Assembly (NCBI GenBank): GCA_900708905.1
Contig: CAADRB010000047.1
Span: 1,080,965 to 1,144,964, forward strand
Source: Hymenolepis diminuta
Taxonomy: Eukaryota > Platyhelminthes > Cestoda > Cyclophyllidea > Hymenolepididae
Length of the DNA stretch: 64,000 nt
Direction of reading: 5' to 3'
Position numbers and translations under genes: made by a program. The notes under the pieces were generated by a model. That model was not told the DNA's origin, searched no databases, and saw only the letters and a list, made by a program, of their open reading frames with translations. Below are positions 27,401 through 39,944 of this stretch, one piece after another. Positions within the stretch are counted from its first letter, which is position 1; the number at the start of each line of letters is the position of its first letter.

Positions 27401-29464
27401 CGAAAAGATAAGAAGCAAAAAATCGTGGATTCTAAGAACCAAATTTCCTGCGCTTTCCCAAACTATTTACTCTCTACTGCAGTTGTGAATTTGTTTGTAC
27501 AAATAATATTACCAATAAAAGAACATATTTAAAGAGTATAGCTTGACTTGGAAACAAGAAAAAACTCTCTGATACGACTTCGAAAAACATAACTCAAGGC
27601 CACATAATGCACAGTTTGTCTTGAGATAAATGATTTAAACCCCTCAGAGAGTCTCAAATTTATCTTATCATCCGGTCACGATCCTGATCTCCTGACGGTA
27701 ATTTTGGACCACAATTTTCAATCTGCTTCCTTTATATAACCATCACCTTCTCTATAACTTCCTGAATTGGTAATCTTCGCATTCAACCTTCATTTCGTAG
27801 GAGTGTTTGAGCACACATTTGACAAAGATTTAACCTCTATTGTTAGTTTTTATCCAATCTCATTACCAAAGCTCAGGAAGGCAGTTTTAAGGAAATTTTG
27901 CCTAAGTCATCAAGCAGATTTCTCGACGGGGTTTTCTCATGAATATAAAGTTGGCATAGTGCTAGTTGGTATCCATTTCACTTTAAGCTGCAAATCCAGA
28001 CTTTTAATGGAGGCTTAAGTTGTCTTCCATTGAGAGTGGCTAGACATCAGTTTTCTGCACGTTTGTCTAACAATGGGCGAAATCCAGGTTATGGTTAGAC
28101 ATCATATAAATCAATCTTCCTATGACGTCGTTAGCTGTCTCTTTCATGTCTAATTGTGGTGCCTTGAAAGGAATTCGGATGATTAATTTCCATCCAGAAA
28201 ATGGGCCCCAAAAGATTAATCCGTTCTAATTGGATTGCAATTGCAGGCGTTAGCCATCAGAAAAAGCACACAACATCGCCTAATTCATGTATCGATCTTC
28301 AATAGCTCCAGTCATATTCTCACCCACTAACATGCACTAACATTCCGGTTCAAAGTTCGAGAACGGGAGTTGAGAATAGCTTGTAGATGGTTTTTTTATT
28401 TAGAGAGAATTGCATCTAAGTATAATTAAAGCAGCGTGCTTTAATAGAACTGCCCTTCGAGCTTAGGACTCAATACTTTTGATAGAAACATCGTGATTTG
28501 CTCTACACCAATCAAACGTCTACCGAAATTAACTCTGAGTATCGAAGAGTTGATCTGACTTATGCTGATTGAAAGTATAAAAATCTGACCAAGTCAAGAG
28601 AAATTTTGCATGCTGCCACTCATTGTTCTACATATGCGTTCCTTAGATTTCTATCAAATATTGGAAGCGGATCAGTAGAATTCATGTGTCAATTTCATAA
28701 AAGGCGTCCCAAATTATCCTTCTCACTTAAACAGTCAAAGATAAGATCTTCTGCAAACCTCCAGACCGAAATTATTTTCCACAGACCCCAGCGTGCCAAT
28801 TTGTAAATGGAGGAGTACGTCTCTGACTTATGCTTCGAATATTTAATTGTCTATCCGAATCTAAAAAGAAGAAGACAAAATACTTCGAGGAATGTGAAAT
28901 TTTTGTTCCATAGAACTGGAAAAATTGCAGTTAATAAGGATGCTGGTTTAAAGAATTATAAACTAAATACAAAATTCGGTGTGGCTCCTATGGAAACCAT
29001 AGTCACTAATCGGGAAAAAATATGAATTAATTTTATCTAAATCGGCGTAATACAAGATTGTTGACAATTTAAACTTGATTTGTGATGTGAAAATAGGGGT
29101 CATTAATAGTGTATCAGAGTCTGGAATTCAAGTATTTAATCCTTTATCTCAAAAGCTCAATAGAAAGTTCTGAGGAACTTAACTCTTAATAAAAGGAAAC
29201 AGCATGCCTCAAAATTCAACCTCAAGATCGTTTTGATAAGACTAAAAGAAAAATTTACGCATGGAATACTGCTATTTTAATTGTCGAAACTCATCTGATT
29301 GACGAGTGAATAACAAGTGAAATAGGGAGGCGGTTAACAATACGCAGGTAATGCAAACAACCTCACAAGTCGTACTTGACTTGAATTTTTGACATTGAAC
29401 TGTTGATCTTTTTAAAATGGGAGAATTCATTTTGTGCTGTCGTAATGTTCAGTCTTCGTCTTAT
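21474..29464. other. AT-rich intergenic DNA, possible but unproven exons
   Basis: No supported gene. Two minus-strand open frames, 27207-26959 (82 aa) and 26040-25684 (118 aa), read more like protein than their surroundings but match no family I recognise. An 8-bp CGGCGCCG palindrome lies near 27394. Confidence 0.45.
25684..26040 (-). CDS. Possible hypothetical exon, 118 codons
   Basis: This is the longest open frame in the left 39 kb that does not lie in a repeat. The translated C-terminal 90 residues are mixed and protein-like (charged, with few long homopolymers), ending ...AQTTAQSK then stop. No domain is recognised. A possible splice acceptor (TTTAGTAG) lies within the frame near 25978, so it could be a last exon. 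A second minus-strand frame lies 0.9 kb upstream (27207-26959) with a plausible donor (GTAAGC) after an RGSG motif, so the two might belong together, but I could not join them with matching phases. In AT-rich DNA a chance frame of this length is quite possible. Confidence 0.2.
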   Translation of the reverse strand: MNLLKNKTSALVIFHITSNLRFSRGHLRTIERRLLFLRCPEDVTIKSDENFQMQIHPLSNHEISPSEGIFDIFLEGTSRIYSELKEELNVCLVAFYWKLKFHNPNKAIHFAQTTAQSK

Positions 29465-29554
29465 GACCCCCAGATTCAGGGGTGAGATTATGCCTGATTT
29501 AATACAGACCTTTATAATCCGTTGATTTACATCTGTGGTTGATCATGCAAACCT
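29465..29554 (+). repeat. Dispersed repeat family 1, copy 2
   Basis: It aligns with 21386-21473 (same strand) over GGGTGAGATTATG, TAATCCGTTGATTTAC and GTGGTTGATCATGC. Flanking DNA is unrelated, so this is a dispersed repeat rather than a segmental duplication. Confidence 0.5.
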
Positions 29555-32357
29555 TAAGCCTGGTAGCGGTACATTTAACATTTCACAACTCACTACTGCT
29601 CACTCATATTGGACATATTTTTAAGAGTTTAAATTTTCGAATTCCCCCTTTAGATAACACGCATGCCGGAGGCCAACTGATGGGAATGTGAAAGACGTAG
29701 ATTGCAATTCCTTAGCTCGATATATTTTGACCTTTCGTGTTCGATTGGAACTTAACTTAGAGGGATTTTAAAGTTTCCATTTTTTTATGAACAATCTCAA
29801 ACTTTTCATTTGAATTCTTTATTGTCTTGACATCAGTGGAACTTGAGCGTTTTGAATTCCATCTGACACCTAACCAGTCTTCGTAGCTACACGGTAGGTA
29901 GTCAACATTAATCACACAATGGAAATAAATCGCGAGCGATTTTGACTAAGAACCAGTTCGTACAAGAATCTTGAAAGTATACTTTTTTAATTATGAGATG
30001 GATTTGAACATCAAAATGATCCAATGAGAGAGGAACTCAAGTAAAATTAGATATTAAATTCATGGAATTAAAAAATTCATCTTTATTTGATTTATGAATT
30101 TATGAATTTTTCTTTTTTTGTTTAGTAAGGTTGGGTTTGCTTCAATGAAACTTAATGATCCAATCCAAACCTCGGGAAATGGTCGCTAGATTCCCAAGTG
30201 GTAGTTTTTGCATTTTGTATTCAATGCTGAATGACCAATCAGGTGCTGATAATTACAATCGACTGATAATTACTTTATTATTCATAAATTATTTAACTCG
30301 AGGAATTAAAACATCCCCACCTAATTTAAAATTTAGATTCATCGGGCTGTAAAATTCTAACAGGTAGGTGTATTTCATTGTCTCAAATATGAAACTTAAT
30401 ATTCTGCGTTTCTAAGCCTTAGATCCTGTTTACGACGTTAAGTCTGATCAAACAATGGAGTAGATTAAGAATTCGAATATGCTGTCTCGATACATTAACT
30501 TTATGTCTACCATTTCATTAAGTTCTCATTCCTAGGGTTACACAGTTGTCGGTCTCAGGTGTTCGAGTGTAAATATTCAGCTGTAAATAAAGTATTCACT
30601 AATTTCCAAACTCATGTGCATCAATTCAAATCTCTCCTTAGACCGTTTATTCAGCAAGATATTTTTGAAATAAGTTCTATTAAAGCTGATTGCATAATGA
30701 TATTGAAAGTAGTCAACACCTTCATTTTTGCAGTTACAATGACAATCTTAAACAACGCTTTCAATTATTTTATTATTAATGCAACTTTTATCTCATGCCA
30801 ACGAAGTCTCCTTGAAATGGAGCAAAGTCTTGTCAAGTGATTCGCTCTGGAGTGCATCATTTGTGATGGTTATTTTTCCACAATAAATCAGATACCTAGT
30901 TGACGTTTGTTTAAAATAATAATTGCTACTGCATTTTCTGATAAGCACCTCTTTGTAGGGTGGATGCGAACTTTTTTTCTCTCCAGAAGCTTAGTAAATC
31001 GCAAAACTTGATTGACTGTATAAATTTAAAGCACTTACATCGATTATATTTGTATTATGGCTGTTCTTTGGTCTAATAACAGGCGCTCCTAAGTGAATTG
31101 TTTGAAGTGATAAACTGAATAATATTCGGGACACATTCAACAACACAGCAAACCCTCAAGGAAAACATTAAATCTAACATATTTCTGACATTATATGTAT
31201 AAATAATCATTTTACTCGCAGTTAGTCCCGTCTCTACTTTGTAATTAGCCCTTTGATCTTGGCTTCTGTTTTATTTAAAGTGTCCTATATAAATCCCTAA
31301 TCCATATATAAATAATCCAGTGAAATAACTGGAGGTTTTAATATTAAAAAAATGAATTAGTGACCATTTTATTGAATTAATAATCAAGTTGTAAGCTCGA
31401 TTCGATCTATTACCATTTAGATATGAGATCGGAAGCCAAAAACTGCCTCTTCAAATGAGTAACAATAATTAACGTTATTATGACAGACAAACTTTTAAGT
31501 AAACGAAAGCAAATAAAGGGTGATGGGATTACTATAAAGAGGCTGGCCGGGTAAAAACTGTTACATCCGAACCCCCTATTCATCGGGTAGTCTACGGTCC
31601 TGTCAGTTCATTTTTAACCATATCTTGATTTTGGCATTCAGTAAATTTAGACAACACGATCTCCCTACGATGGCTCAATCATCCGTTTTGTTACACACCC
31701 CCCACAGTCACTCCCCTTTGGTCAAGGTTGTCAATTAATTAGTGGATCATTTGCCACTTTGTTACGAAGACTCCACATAAACGGAAAAATTAGGCAGTTT
31801 AAACTTGGATTGATCTAAAGTAAAAATGTTGATTTCTGTTAAGGTGTCTTGGATTGTTCATGTTAAAAGGGAAATCAACATGTCTTTCCAAACCTAAGGT
31901 GACAGTGTCAAAAGCTTTTCTGTTATAAGCAAACAGAAAGACTTCAATAAACAGTCATTTGGACCTTTTAGTCCTCAAAACTTTTAACATCGACAAATCT
32001 TACTGCAGACTTATTATCACTTTTCTTAATTTGGGCGGCTTTCCAGTCACCTGCGAGCTGTTCTTCATCTGTAAGCTATTTGGCTTACTCCAATAATGAG
32101 AGGCTAGTCCCTTCTTGATAACAGTAATTTCAAAACCCTTTTAAGAAAGCTTTTTACCAACACGTATTGGGTAGAGGAGTAACATTGTGAGTCTCTCGGG
32201 TTAGAAACTTTAATACTGCCGCCCTACTTAGCCACTGAAGGTGGTTATTCTGCTCACCTAGTTTACGCCGATTGGCGCCGACCTCGTAATCCCTGACTTT
32301 ACCGACGAAAATGTTAACCCCTGCTTTCTTTCCATTTCGCTTATAGGTTACTGACAC
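29555..32357. other. AT-rich intergenic DNA, no gene seen
   Basis: Short open frames only. The last 300 bp (32050-32357) are less AT-rich and could be the 3' internal end of the retrotransposon whose LTR follows, but I could not read a pol or integrase motif there. Confidence 0.45.
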
Positions 32358-32850
32358 TACTGAAGAATGACTCCCTACGCGTTTCCAAATATTTATGGAG
32401 GCCATCACTACTCTCTTGGACCCAAGTATCTCCACCACACAGTGGCGCTTGAAGTGGTTGACTCTGCTGCAATCTGTTACCGAGCTCAAAGTGGTACTTG
32501 AAGTACTTAATCCTGGGGTGACCACAAGTTCCCCCTAGAGAACCATCGTATGTCCTTAAGTGGTTTATTCTTATTAGCGGGATAATCCACTTAAGTAATC
32601 CTTGAGCTAGCACTGCCAAGGTTCAGTTTCTCCTGTCAGAGATGTCCGGAACTATTCCATCTGTTTATGCTACCTCTTCTCTATAAAACTATATAAAACC
32701 CCTTTTATAAACACACGCACACACCCAGACACGCTTGTCATTTATCAACAATCAAGGTTCTCTCTCCTCTCTCTCGCACTTTTCCATTGTGTTCCAATCT
32801 CTCTTAATTCTCCCCTACTCTCTTGTATTTTGATCGCTGCTACACCGACA
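32358..32850 (+). mobile_element. LTR of a Ty3/Gypsy-type retrotransposon
   Basis: It starts TACTGAAGAATGA and contains CCCTACGCGTTTCCAAAT, close to the 16915 LTR (CAGTACGCGTTTCCAAAT). It also has the U3 block CTTAAGTGGTTTATTCTTATTAGCGGGATAA, given as a landmark at 32554-32584, a TATA box (TATAAA, 32692-32697), and a CT-rich leader with CACACAC. Part of U3 looks internally duplicated: a GTGGCGCTTGAAGTGG block is followed by a similar GTGGTACTTGAAGTAC. The right end (near GCTACACCGACA) is approximate, and no primer-binding site follows. The minus-strand open frames overlapping it (up to 123 codons) are not genes. Confidence 0.65.
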
Positions 32851-33862
32851 CTATTTCTCAATATTCCTCAATCTTGGTACCTCTCTTAGTAAGTGTCTCT
32901 GAAGCTCTTAAAAATTTAGGTACGCGATGAAGAAATTAATGATTTTCTAACTCAGTTTCAACGTTTTTTTGTTTTATTTGACTGCTATTTCACTTATTAT
33001 ATTTGTAAACATAGCTATCTTTATCCACTAAATGCAGTTTTAAAATCTGGTTGTTATTTTCAGTACTCTAAACTGCTATTCTTTGTTTTACAGATAAAAT
33101 TACATGCATAAAAAAACGTGATTAATTTTAAGGACAAAAGCATGCAGAGGCGGTCGTTCAACACCCGAATTTTTTATGGGTTTCTTTACAACCTCTGGAT
33201 ATAAACGAGTCATTTTTTAGCCAACTGTAAACCAAATCGAAGAGCAAGAAACAGAACTTTACTCCATTGTTACGTCAAAAGAAGGAAAAGTTATAAGTTT
33301 GACTGTATCTAGGATTCTATATTTATTTATTCTTTATCTACAATTTGCAGTACTTCGCCCTTAATTGGACATTCCAATAATGCTGAGAAAGAAAAAATCC
33401 TCCTCTAAAGTTGACACAGTTTACTGCAATTAGAGGTTGTCGTCTTCAGCTATCTCATCTTGTCTACGTCAAGACTCTAAGTTGGTAGGTTCAACTCTTG
33501 GAAAAAAAAGAACTGGGATGACTAGACTGATCGTGATTACAAAAAACCAGTCAATAAGCGTCGGAAACTCTAGGGAATAATTTGCTACAGTCCCGAGAGT
33601 TAATTCGGAAATTTGAATTTTGGAACTTGGACTACCCTTTTTAGTAAATATTGTACAATCCGAGTCCAAAAGTCAGATGAAGTAAGACTCTTTGATACTT
33701 TGTCGTTGCTCTCTGTATCTTTTTGATTCCCACCCCTATATCGTTTGTTTGACTTTTTGTTAACCGATTTCAGTTGCTTCGAAAATTTTTGTATTACTGT
33801 GCGTGGCAATAATGATAATTGGAAGTTGAAATGTAAGGCCTCTAGATTTGTATTCATTCCGC

Positions 33863-33882
33863 GCTCTCTCTCTCTCTCTCTT
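33863..33882. repeat. (CT)n microsatellite
   Basis: An uninterrupted run of about ten CT units. Confidence 0.9.
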
Positions 33883-36593
33883 TAAACTGGAATGGAATGG
33901 CCATCAAGCCGGTCTTATTAATCATGCAAAGCGTTTGCGTTTGCGCTTGTCTTCAAACTTCAAAGGCCGGCGAACCAATTGCAGTAAAAGGACACTGTTG
34001 TAGCATTAGGCTTCTCCGGCGGAAATGGCTAGCTCGTCTGTTGAAATTTATGTGCCCCCCGCAGTTCTATTTCGTGAGAGTTTCTCATATTTCAAAGACA
34101 CAAGCTCGCGACCAAATAAAAAGGGTTCTTTTTATTGCCTTAACCAAGTCAGCTTCTATCGTTTTACGTTAGTTTAAATAATCGATTTTCATTCACCATA
34201 TCAGATCGCTTAGTACGTATAAGATGTTATCGCCTCACCATAAACTTCAAGATCATTTTAAAATATATTACTTCTTCTAATCGAAACTTCTCATGGAGGA
34301 AGTGAACCACAAAATATATTTGATGGAGAAAATACAGTTTTGTATGCAGTGTCTGAAAACTTTCAACAGGAGCAATTTTATACTCAAAATACTCCCCAAT
34401 AGAAATACCAACCTCAGGCTCTCTCAAAGTTTGTCATGTCAGACGTTGATGGTTTGATACTCAAACGCAAGATGAGAGTCATGGTCAATCGCATTAGTCA
34501 ATTCTGAGTAAAAGCGAATTGCACAAAGTGAATTTCTCATCAGAGGCCCCGAAATGTTACTTCTCTGTTCAATAGTAGTGTTCAAACACGTTTCCTTCAC
34601 TCAGCTTAGAAAATATTACACCTCAAATGAAAATGAGGGACTAAGCTTACAGAACCAAACATATCTTATTTTACCGCATAATATTCACGTGAATGAACTG
34701 TCTAAACCAATTTAACCCCGGGAGTTCGTAGTTTCCGCAATCTCCTAAATGGAAATTTGAGGCCGTAATTTAGCCTGAATACTGGTGAATAAGAGAAAGT
34801 CGGTTCTTAAAGGGAGATTATGGCGGACATCGCAGGTATGATTGGTGGGTGGAGAGAGAGGCTTGTAGGGGAAGACACAAAGAACCATTGGTCATGATAG
34901 ATGTGGGAGTCTGATAAATTTGAGGCTGAGAGTTTGTGTTTTAGAACTCGCGATGTCCACGGTGAAATGCGATGGGGAAAACGTTTTTAATATTTGGGGA
35001 AGTAGATACGTTCCTTTAAGGTTATAATTTTGAGGCGACGGTATGGAAATTTGGTCTGAAAGTTTTTCTTTTCAGCTATAATCTCGGTACGTTTTTTCAC
35101 TTGCAATAAAGGCCTTTTCAAGAGTTGGTTGTAAGATGGACGAACAGTGAATTCAATGTCAACATTGGCGAAGGTAATCTGATGCAAGGCGACTCAACCA
35201 ACCTTGAATTTTGTAAGATATAAATCTACCGGAAATCAAACAATGAAAGTCTTTGTTAATTGCTGTGCCTGGGGAATGGATCTTGTCTATAGTGAAAGCA
35301 TTATTTTCTTTTCTGCGAAAAATAACACACAATTGTTAACTCAGCTTTTGACTGTCAATGCGCAAATTCCTCTGATGTGGGAATTATTGACTTTAGAGGC
35401 AGAATGACAGAAATGTCATACCAAAGATTTCTTTGGCATCCCGATATGTAAGATTTCCCTCTGGTTTAATGTAAGAGAAGTCTTATTTATTGGAGCTTGG
35501 TGTCTGAAGATGTATCTCTGGAAATCTGAACCTGGTAAGTCGTTATGTTCCTGCAAACTTTCTTTTTCTTCAATTTAGCCTCTTTAATAAGGTATTAGGA
35601 TTTGTTTTTTTTAAATGATGAAATAGAGATCGAATGGTTGAACTCAGAGAAAAAAGATTTATGATGCACGGACTCTGAGGTCATGGCATGAGTCAGCGTC
35701 AACTTCAGAGTTAGGGTGACCTCAATAACGCTACTACTGCAACTGTCCTCATGATCTAAGCCTTGAGTTTGTTGAGAATTTGCAAAAAATAGTAATTTTT
35801 TTCACACAATTATGGCATTATTTATACTCAATTTTCTGTGATTATTGGACTTTTGTGGGAGCTAGAAAGCTGTTGAAGATTTTCTAAAAGTTTGCGATAT
35901 ATACAACTGTTCCAGGCTAACATTCAAGAGGCGAGGTAGGATATTAAATAAACTGCATAGAATATTAGCCATGTATTCAAGTTCTTTAACCACAAATTGT
36001 CTGTTTTGTAAGTCATTCAGAAGGAGATAAAAGAATTTAAATGGCACTGTCTGCTTTTATTATTAAAATCGTTTGAAAAGTAAAGATCCTATCAACAATG
36101 AGGGTTGGACAGAGATCGCTAATTATAAGTTTTACTATTGTTGCGGAAAAATGCACTTTAATAACTATTTTCAAAGTTGAGTATTTCACAAATCAGTTCG
36201 AATTTAACTGATAATTAAATAAAAACCATAGGAGTTATTACTACTTTATCCGCATTCATTATAAATCATCTTAACTGTAACTGAGACCTAAATCCGCTCT
36301 ATTTTATATCCCATTCGGTTAAACAATCAATTTTGAGCTGCTCCTTAGTATTATAGTGTAAATTATAATAAACTTAGAAATAAAAAAATTTAATTCACGA
36401 GGAATTATTATCTGATTGCTCCTCTCCAAGCAAAAGGTCGGATATGGCAGCACAATTTTACAAAAATGCAAATGAAGACAAATACAAAGCAAAGCAAATA
36501 CAAATATATATGAGAACTATTGCAGAATGGAGGAATGGCTTTAAGTTTGATCGGAGCCTTAATCTATCTCAAGACTTTAAACTGGTTTATTTC

Positions 36594-36668
36594 TGAGAAT
36601 TTCAATTCCCATGAATCTTTCACAAGATTATCTATCTTATTCTTATATTTAATTTACAAATTTTAGAT
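36594..36668 (+). repeat. Dispersed repeat family 2, copy 1
   Basis: It aligns with 37575-37650 at about 75% identity by eye. Landmarks are CTGAGAATTTCAATT, AATCT-TCAC, and ATTCTTATA-TTAATT-CAAAT. The two copies are about 1 kb apart on the same strand. Confidence 0.5.
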
Positions 36669-37574
36669 TCAGGCTAAATCTACTCATTTTTCTGCCCCTT
36701 ATTATATTACTTTGTATTCAACTCACTGAACAATTTTCATTGGTGTAGTCATCAGAATGTTTAAAGTTTTGGGAAAATTGTATCTGTTTTTAACAGATAC
36801 ATAGTTGTTTACCTTTCTTCGAAAAAGTTTTCCATTGTCTGAACTTGAATCGATTCAAACTTGTTTAAACAAAGGACATCTTGAATGGGGAGAATAAAAA
36901 GAAGTAGATTCTATCTGCATTATGCAGGACTCATTGTTGTAGAGGGCCTCTATATGATTTCAAATTTGATCAAAAGAGATGTCAAACATTTCTTAAACCA
37001 CCCATTTTCTTTCACATTCCATATTTGAGAGTTAAGTAATTATATATATAACATAATCTGTATATTAGTAAAATAGTTCAGTTGATTTTGGGAGAAGGTG
37101 GATGATAAAATGGAAGAAGCCGGACACTCATGTGAGTCTTATTTCATCTAAGTTTCAGAATCCCCAGGTTATCTGCCTTTGCAACTTTAATCTTCAAAAC
37201 TTTACCATATTTCTGTAATATAGTTAACATGGGCAACAGGATCTCACGTGGTTACAAAGCCACCTTCTGTTTATTTCTCATTGAAACTCACTCCCCTTCA
37301 GTTTATTTAGAAGGGCCATGAAGAACCTGGAGCTTAGTCCGAGTCTTAAATGAACCTGTAAATTCCACCTTTGTGTGAATTAAGATAAGCTAGAAACACA
37401 AATTCTAAAATTCGAAGGAGCTTAGTTAGCTTCTTTCCTTCTCGTCAAAACTCCAATGTCACACTAAAAAATAAAGCATATGAAAATGTATCGATCTTAA
37501 AAATTGACGTGTTTGAGTTCAAAATATGATCCGGCACTTGCTGGGAACTAGAACTCTCTCTTAGTCGAGAAAGA

Positions 37575-37650
37575 GTTCTTAATCTGAGAATTTCAATTTC
37601 TGTCAATCTCTCACGAGGTTACCTAGACGCATTCTTATAATTAATTAGCA
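37575..37650 (+). repeat. Dispersed repeat family 2, copy 2
   Basis: Same landmarks as the segment at 36594-36668. Flanking sequence does not align, so an old local duplication and a transposed repeat are both possible. Confidence 0.5.
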
Positions 37651-38431
37651 AATATTGGACATAAATGCCATGACTACCGGTTCAGACAACGTTTTGACCT
37701 CACTCTAAGATGCGTCGATGTTTCATATGACCTTGACAAAGTCTACGTCTTAGCAACAGTTAACCAAATACCAGAAAACATGCACTCACGTGTCTAATTG
37801 GCAAACACTGATTTAACCAATCAGGGTGCGAAAATCAACAGCTTAATCAGAGAAACTTTATCGGCATCATATCTACAATTTTGGTTTTAGGCAGCTATCA
37901 TAAAAACCATTGTGAATAAATAATCAAATGAATTAATCATAGTGTTAGCACACACTCTTGTTCATATTGTGACCTCCATGTCAATGAAATGACAAAGAAG
38001 GAGCATAATTTACTGTTTCCGATACTTAATAACAGCTTTTTAATTGGTTGACCTAATTGTTAAAAGACTTATGAACTGATAGACTCCCAAAGTAAAATGC
38101 GTCACATTATCTCTCACTGGGATTTGTATCAATCTAGGAGGGAGAAAAAAAGTTACTTGTCACAATTCGTGGGAATAGGAAAAAGGTGATATATATTTAG
38201 TTCGACAAATAAACTTGATTGCGGGTTACACTTGACCGTGCCCGGCTGTCTGATTGGTTGGCAGATAATCCGCGCTCTTTGCACAATTGCAACATGTTTC
38301 TTTAATATTTTTGCCACTTAGAAATATGCCAACCAAGCTATCTAATTACATAGGCAAAAATTATCTCAATTAGTCATGAAAATAACTCATGCCGTGTTGT
38401 ATTAAATTACACATTCTTGATCGAAGCGGCT

Positions 38432-38478
38432 TATCGATTATCGATTTCATTGGTTTGTAGCCGGGTGATTTGGCGGGA
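38432..38478. promoter_or_regulatory. Promoter-like motif cluster (TATCGAT x2 and E2F-like site)
   Basis: TATCGAT is repeated head to tail (38432-38438, 38439-38445), followed by ATTGG, an inverted CCAAT (38449-38453), and a textbook E2F site TTTGGCGGGA (38469-38478). The surrounding 38.2-39.1 kb is richer in G+C and CpG than the desert. No gene start is evident beside it, so its function is unproven. Confidence 0.3.
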
Positions 38479-39944
38479 GAATTGGTTAAAGTAAGTATTA
38501 CGATTCGCATAATAAACCGATGGAAAAAGTGGCTTCAAATTGAGACTTCAGTTGGGTTTTTACGAGTTTGCTCATTAGGTTGCACAGGCTGAAACACGTC
38601 TCCTTTGGCGACTGTATGTGCTAGCGCGCATCGAATAACTGTGCGCCACGTAAGAAACTGCCATCAATCAAATACACCCAGCTTTTACGCGTGCGAGCAC
38701 CTAGTGTATTTTGTGAGACGACGTTTAGAGGTAGTAAGTCTGGCTCTTTTCACAGCACCCATTCACCTCAAAATACGCTTTTTAAATACTCGGCTTTAGC
38801 TACTTATTACCGATCTACTATTTTCCGATGAGAGAAGAAGCCCTACCTGCATTTTAGCCAGAATGAATGAACTACAAGGCTGTTTTTTTCAAGTACTTTT
38901 TATCTAATGACCCGTGTACGGGCTTGTTTAACGTGTACTAGGCCGCTTATTCCTGTTAAAACCTACTGAATTAAGTCGCTATGCGGCTTCAAATCAATCC
39001 GGAGTAACTGACGCAAATCGACAACAGCACATGCACGATTAAGAAGTGACTCATCGGGCCTTCTTAAAGCTGATTCAGCAACTGGAGACCATTTAGTAGA
39101 TTCTTATCGTTATCAAATTCTTAATACACATCCTCCTGATTTCAATTGGCTCATTTTCGATCGATAATCGAATCTAATTGGTGAATCAAGCTAACACTTG
39201 CTAAATCATTAAAAACCATTAGATAATAACTATATCAAGAGTTCGTTTAGCATACCTATTAATTGACGCAGGGACTATAACATTAACTGACCCCAACAAC
39301 CTGATAATAGAAAAAAATCAAAATTGCAGTGCATTGTTCCATATTTTTGGAGTAGTCGATTGTAGCAACAAAATACCGATTATCAGCACAAAAAGACTTA
39401 AAGAAAAGTAAGGCCAAAGGTGGATATTTGCCTGTTGTTTAGGTGTGTTCTCATACGTGCAGAAAAGTAGGGCGAGAAGGGTTGAAAGGAAGGGACTTTA
39501 AGGAGGAAAAGGCAGCTGGAAACACACAACCTAAGTCGATTTCATGATTTCGCCGTCATTTCACACTTCATTATTATTATTAAATACGTCATACATAGTA
39601 TTAAAAACGCTTAAGAGGTATAAAAAGAAGGCGGAAAGGGTTAGGGAGGAAGGCGGGAGAAGCAGAAAGTTCTTATTATCGACTTTTGATAACATCGATA
39701 TCATCACACTTTGGGATAGAGCGGAAATTTGTGCAAAGGAATGTGCAGAAACGCCGGATAGAATAAGGAATAGGAAAACTGTCTCTCGTATTAGGAAGAA
39801 GGAAGACTTAAGAAGGATGTTTAAGGCAATTGAGAAAATGTGGCAGGTGGATTGAAAGCAATACGGTGATCGCAGAAGGTGGTGATAGAAAAAGAAAACA
39901 ACGGGATTCCGTATATCAATTATTTTGCCTGGGTGTGCTATCGA

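Larger units (their letters stand above)
32851..39944. other. Intergenic DNA downstream of the BEN gene
   Basis: No supported gene. It contains a (CT)n microsatellite (33863-33882), two related 75-bp segments (36594, 37575), and a less AT-rich, promoter-like stretch from 38.2 to 39.1 kb. The last few hundred bases before 39945 should include the 3' UTR of the BEN-domain gene, read on the minus strand. I found no clear AATAAA there. Confidence 0.5.

Noticed and set aside
28606..29025. Two back-to-back plus-strand frames (66 and 72 codons)
   Set aside because: No motif, no splice sites joining them, and lengths expected by chance.
32154..32619. Minus-strand frames of 123 and 92 codons
   Set aside because: They overlap an LTR and run antisense to it. 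No protein similarity.
39544..39855. Plus-strand 103-codon frame, Lys/Arg-rich
   Set aside because: It lies antisense within the probable 3' UTR of the BEN gene, has no recognisable motif and no splice or promoter context. The basic composition follows purine-rich DNA.
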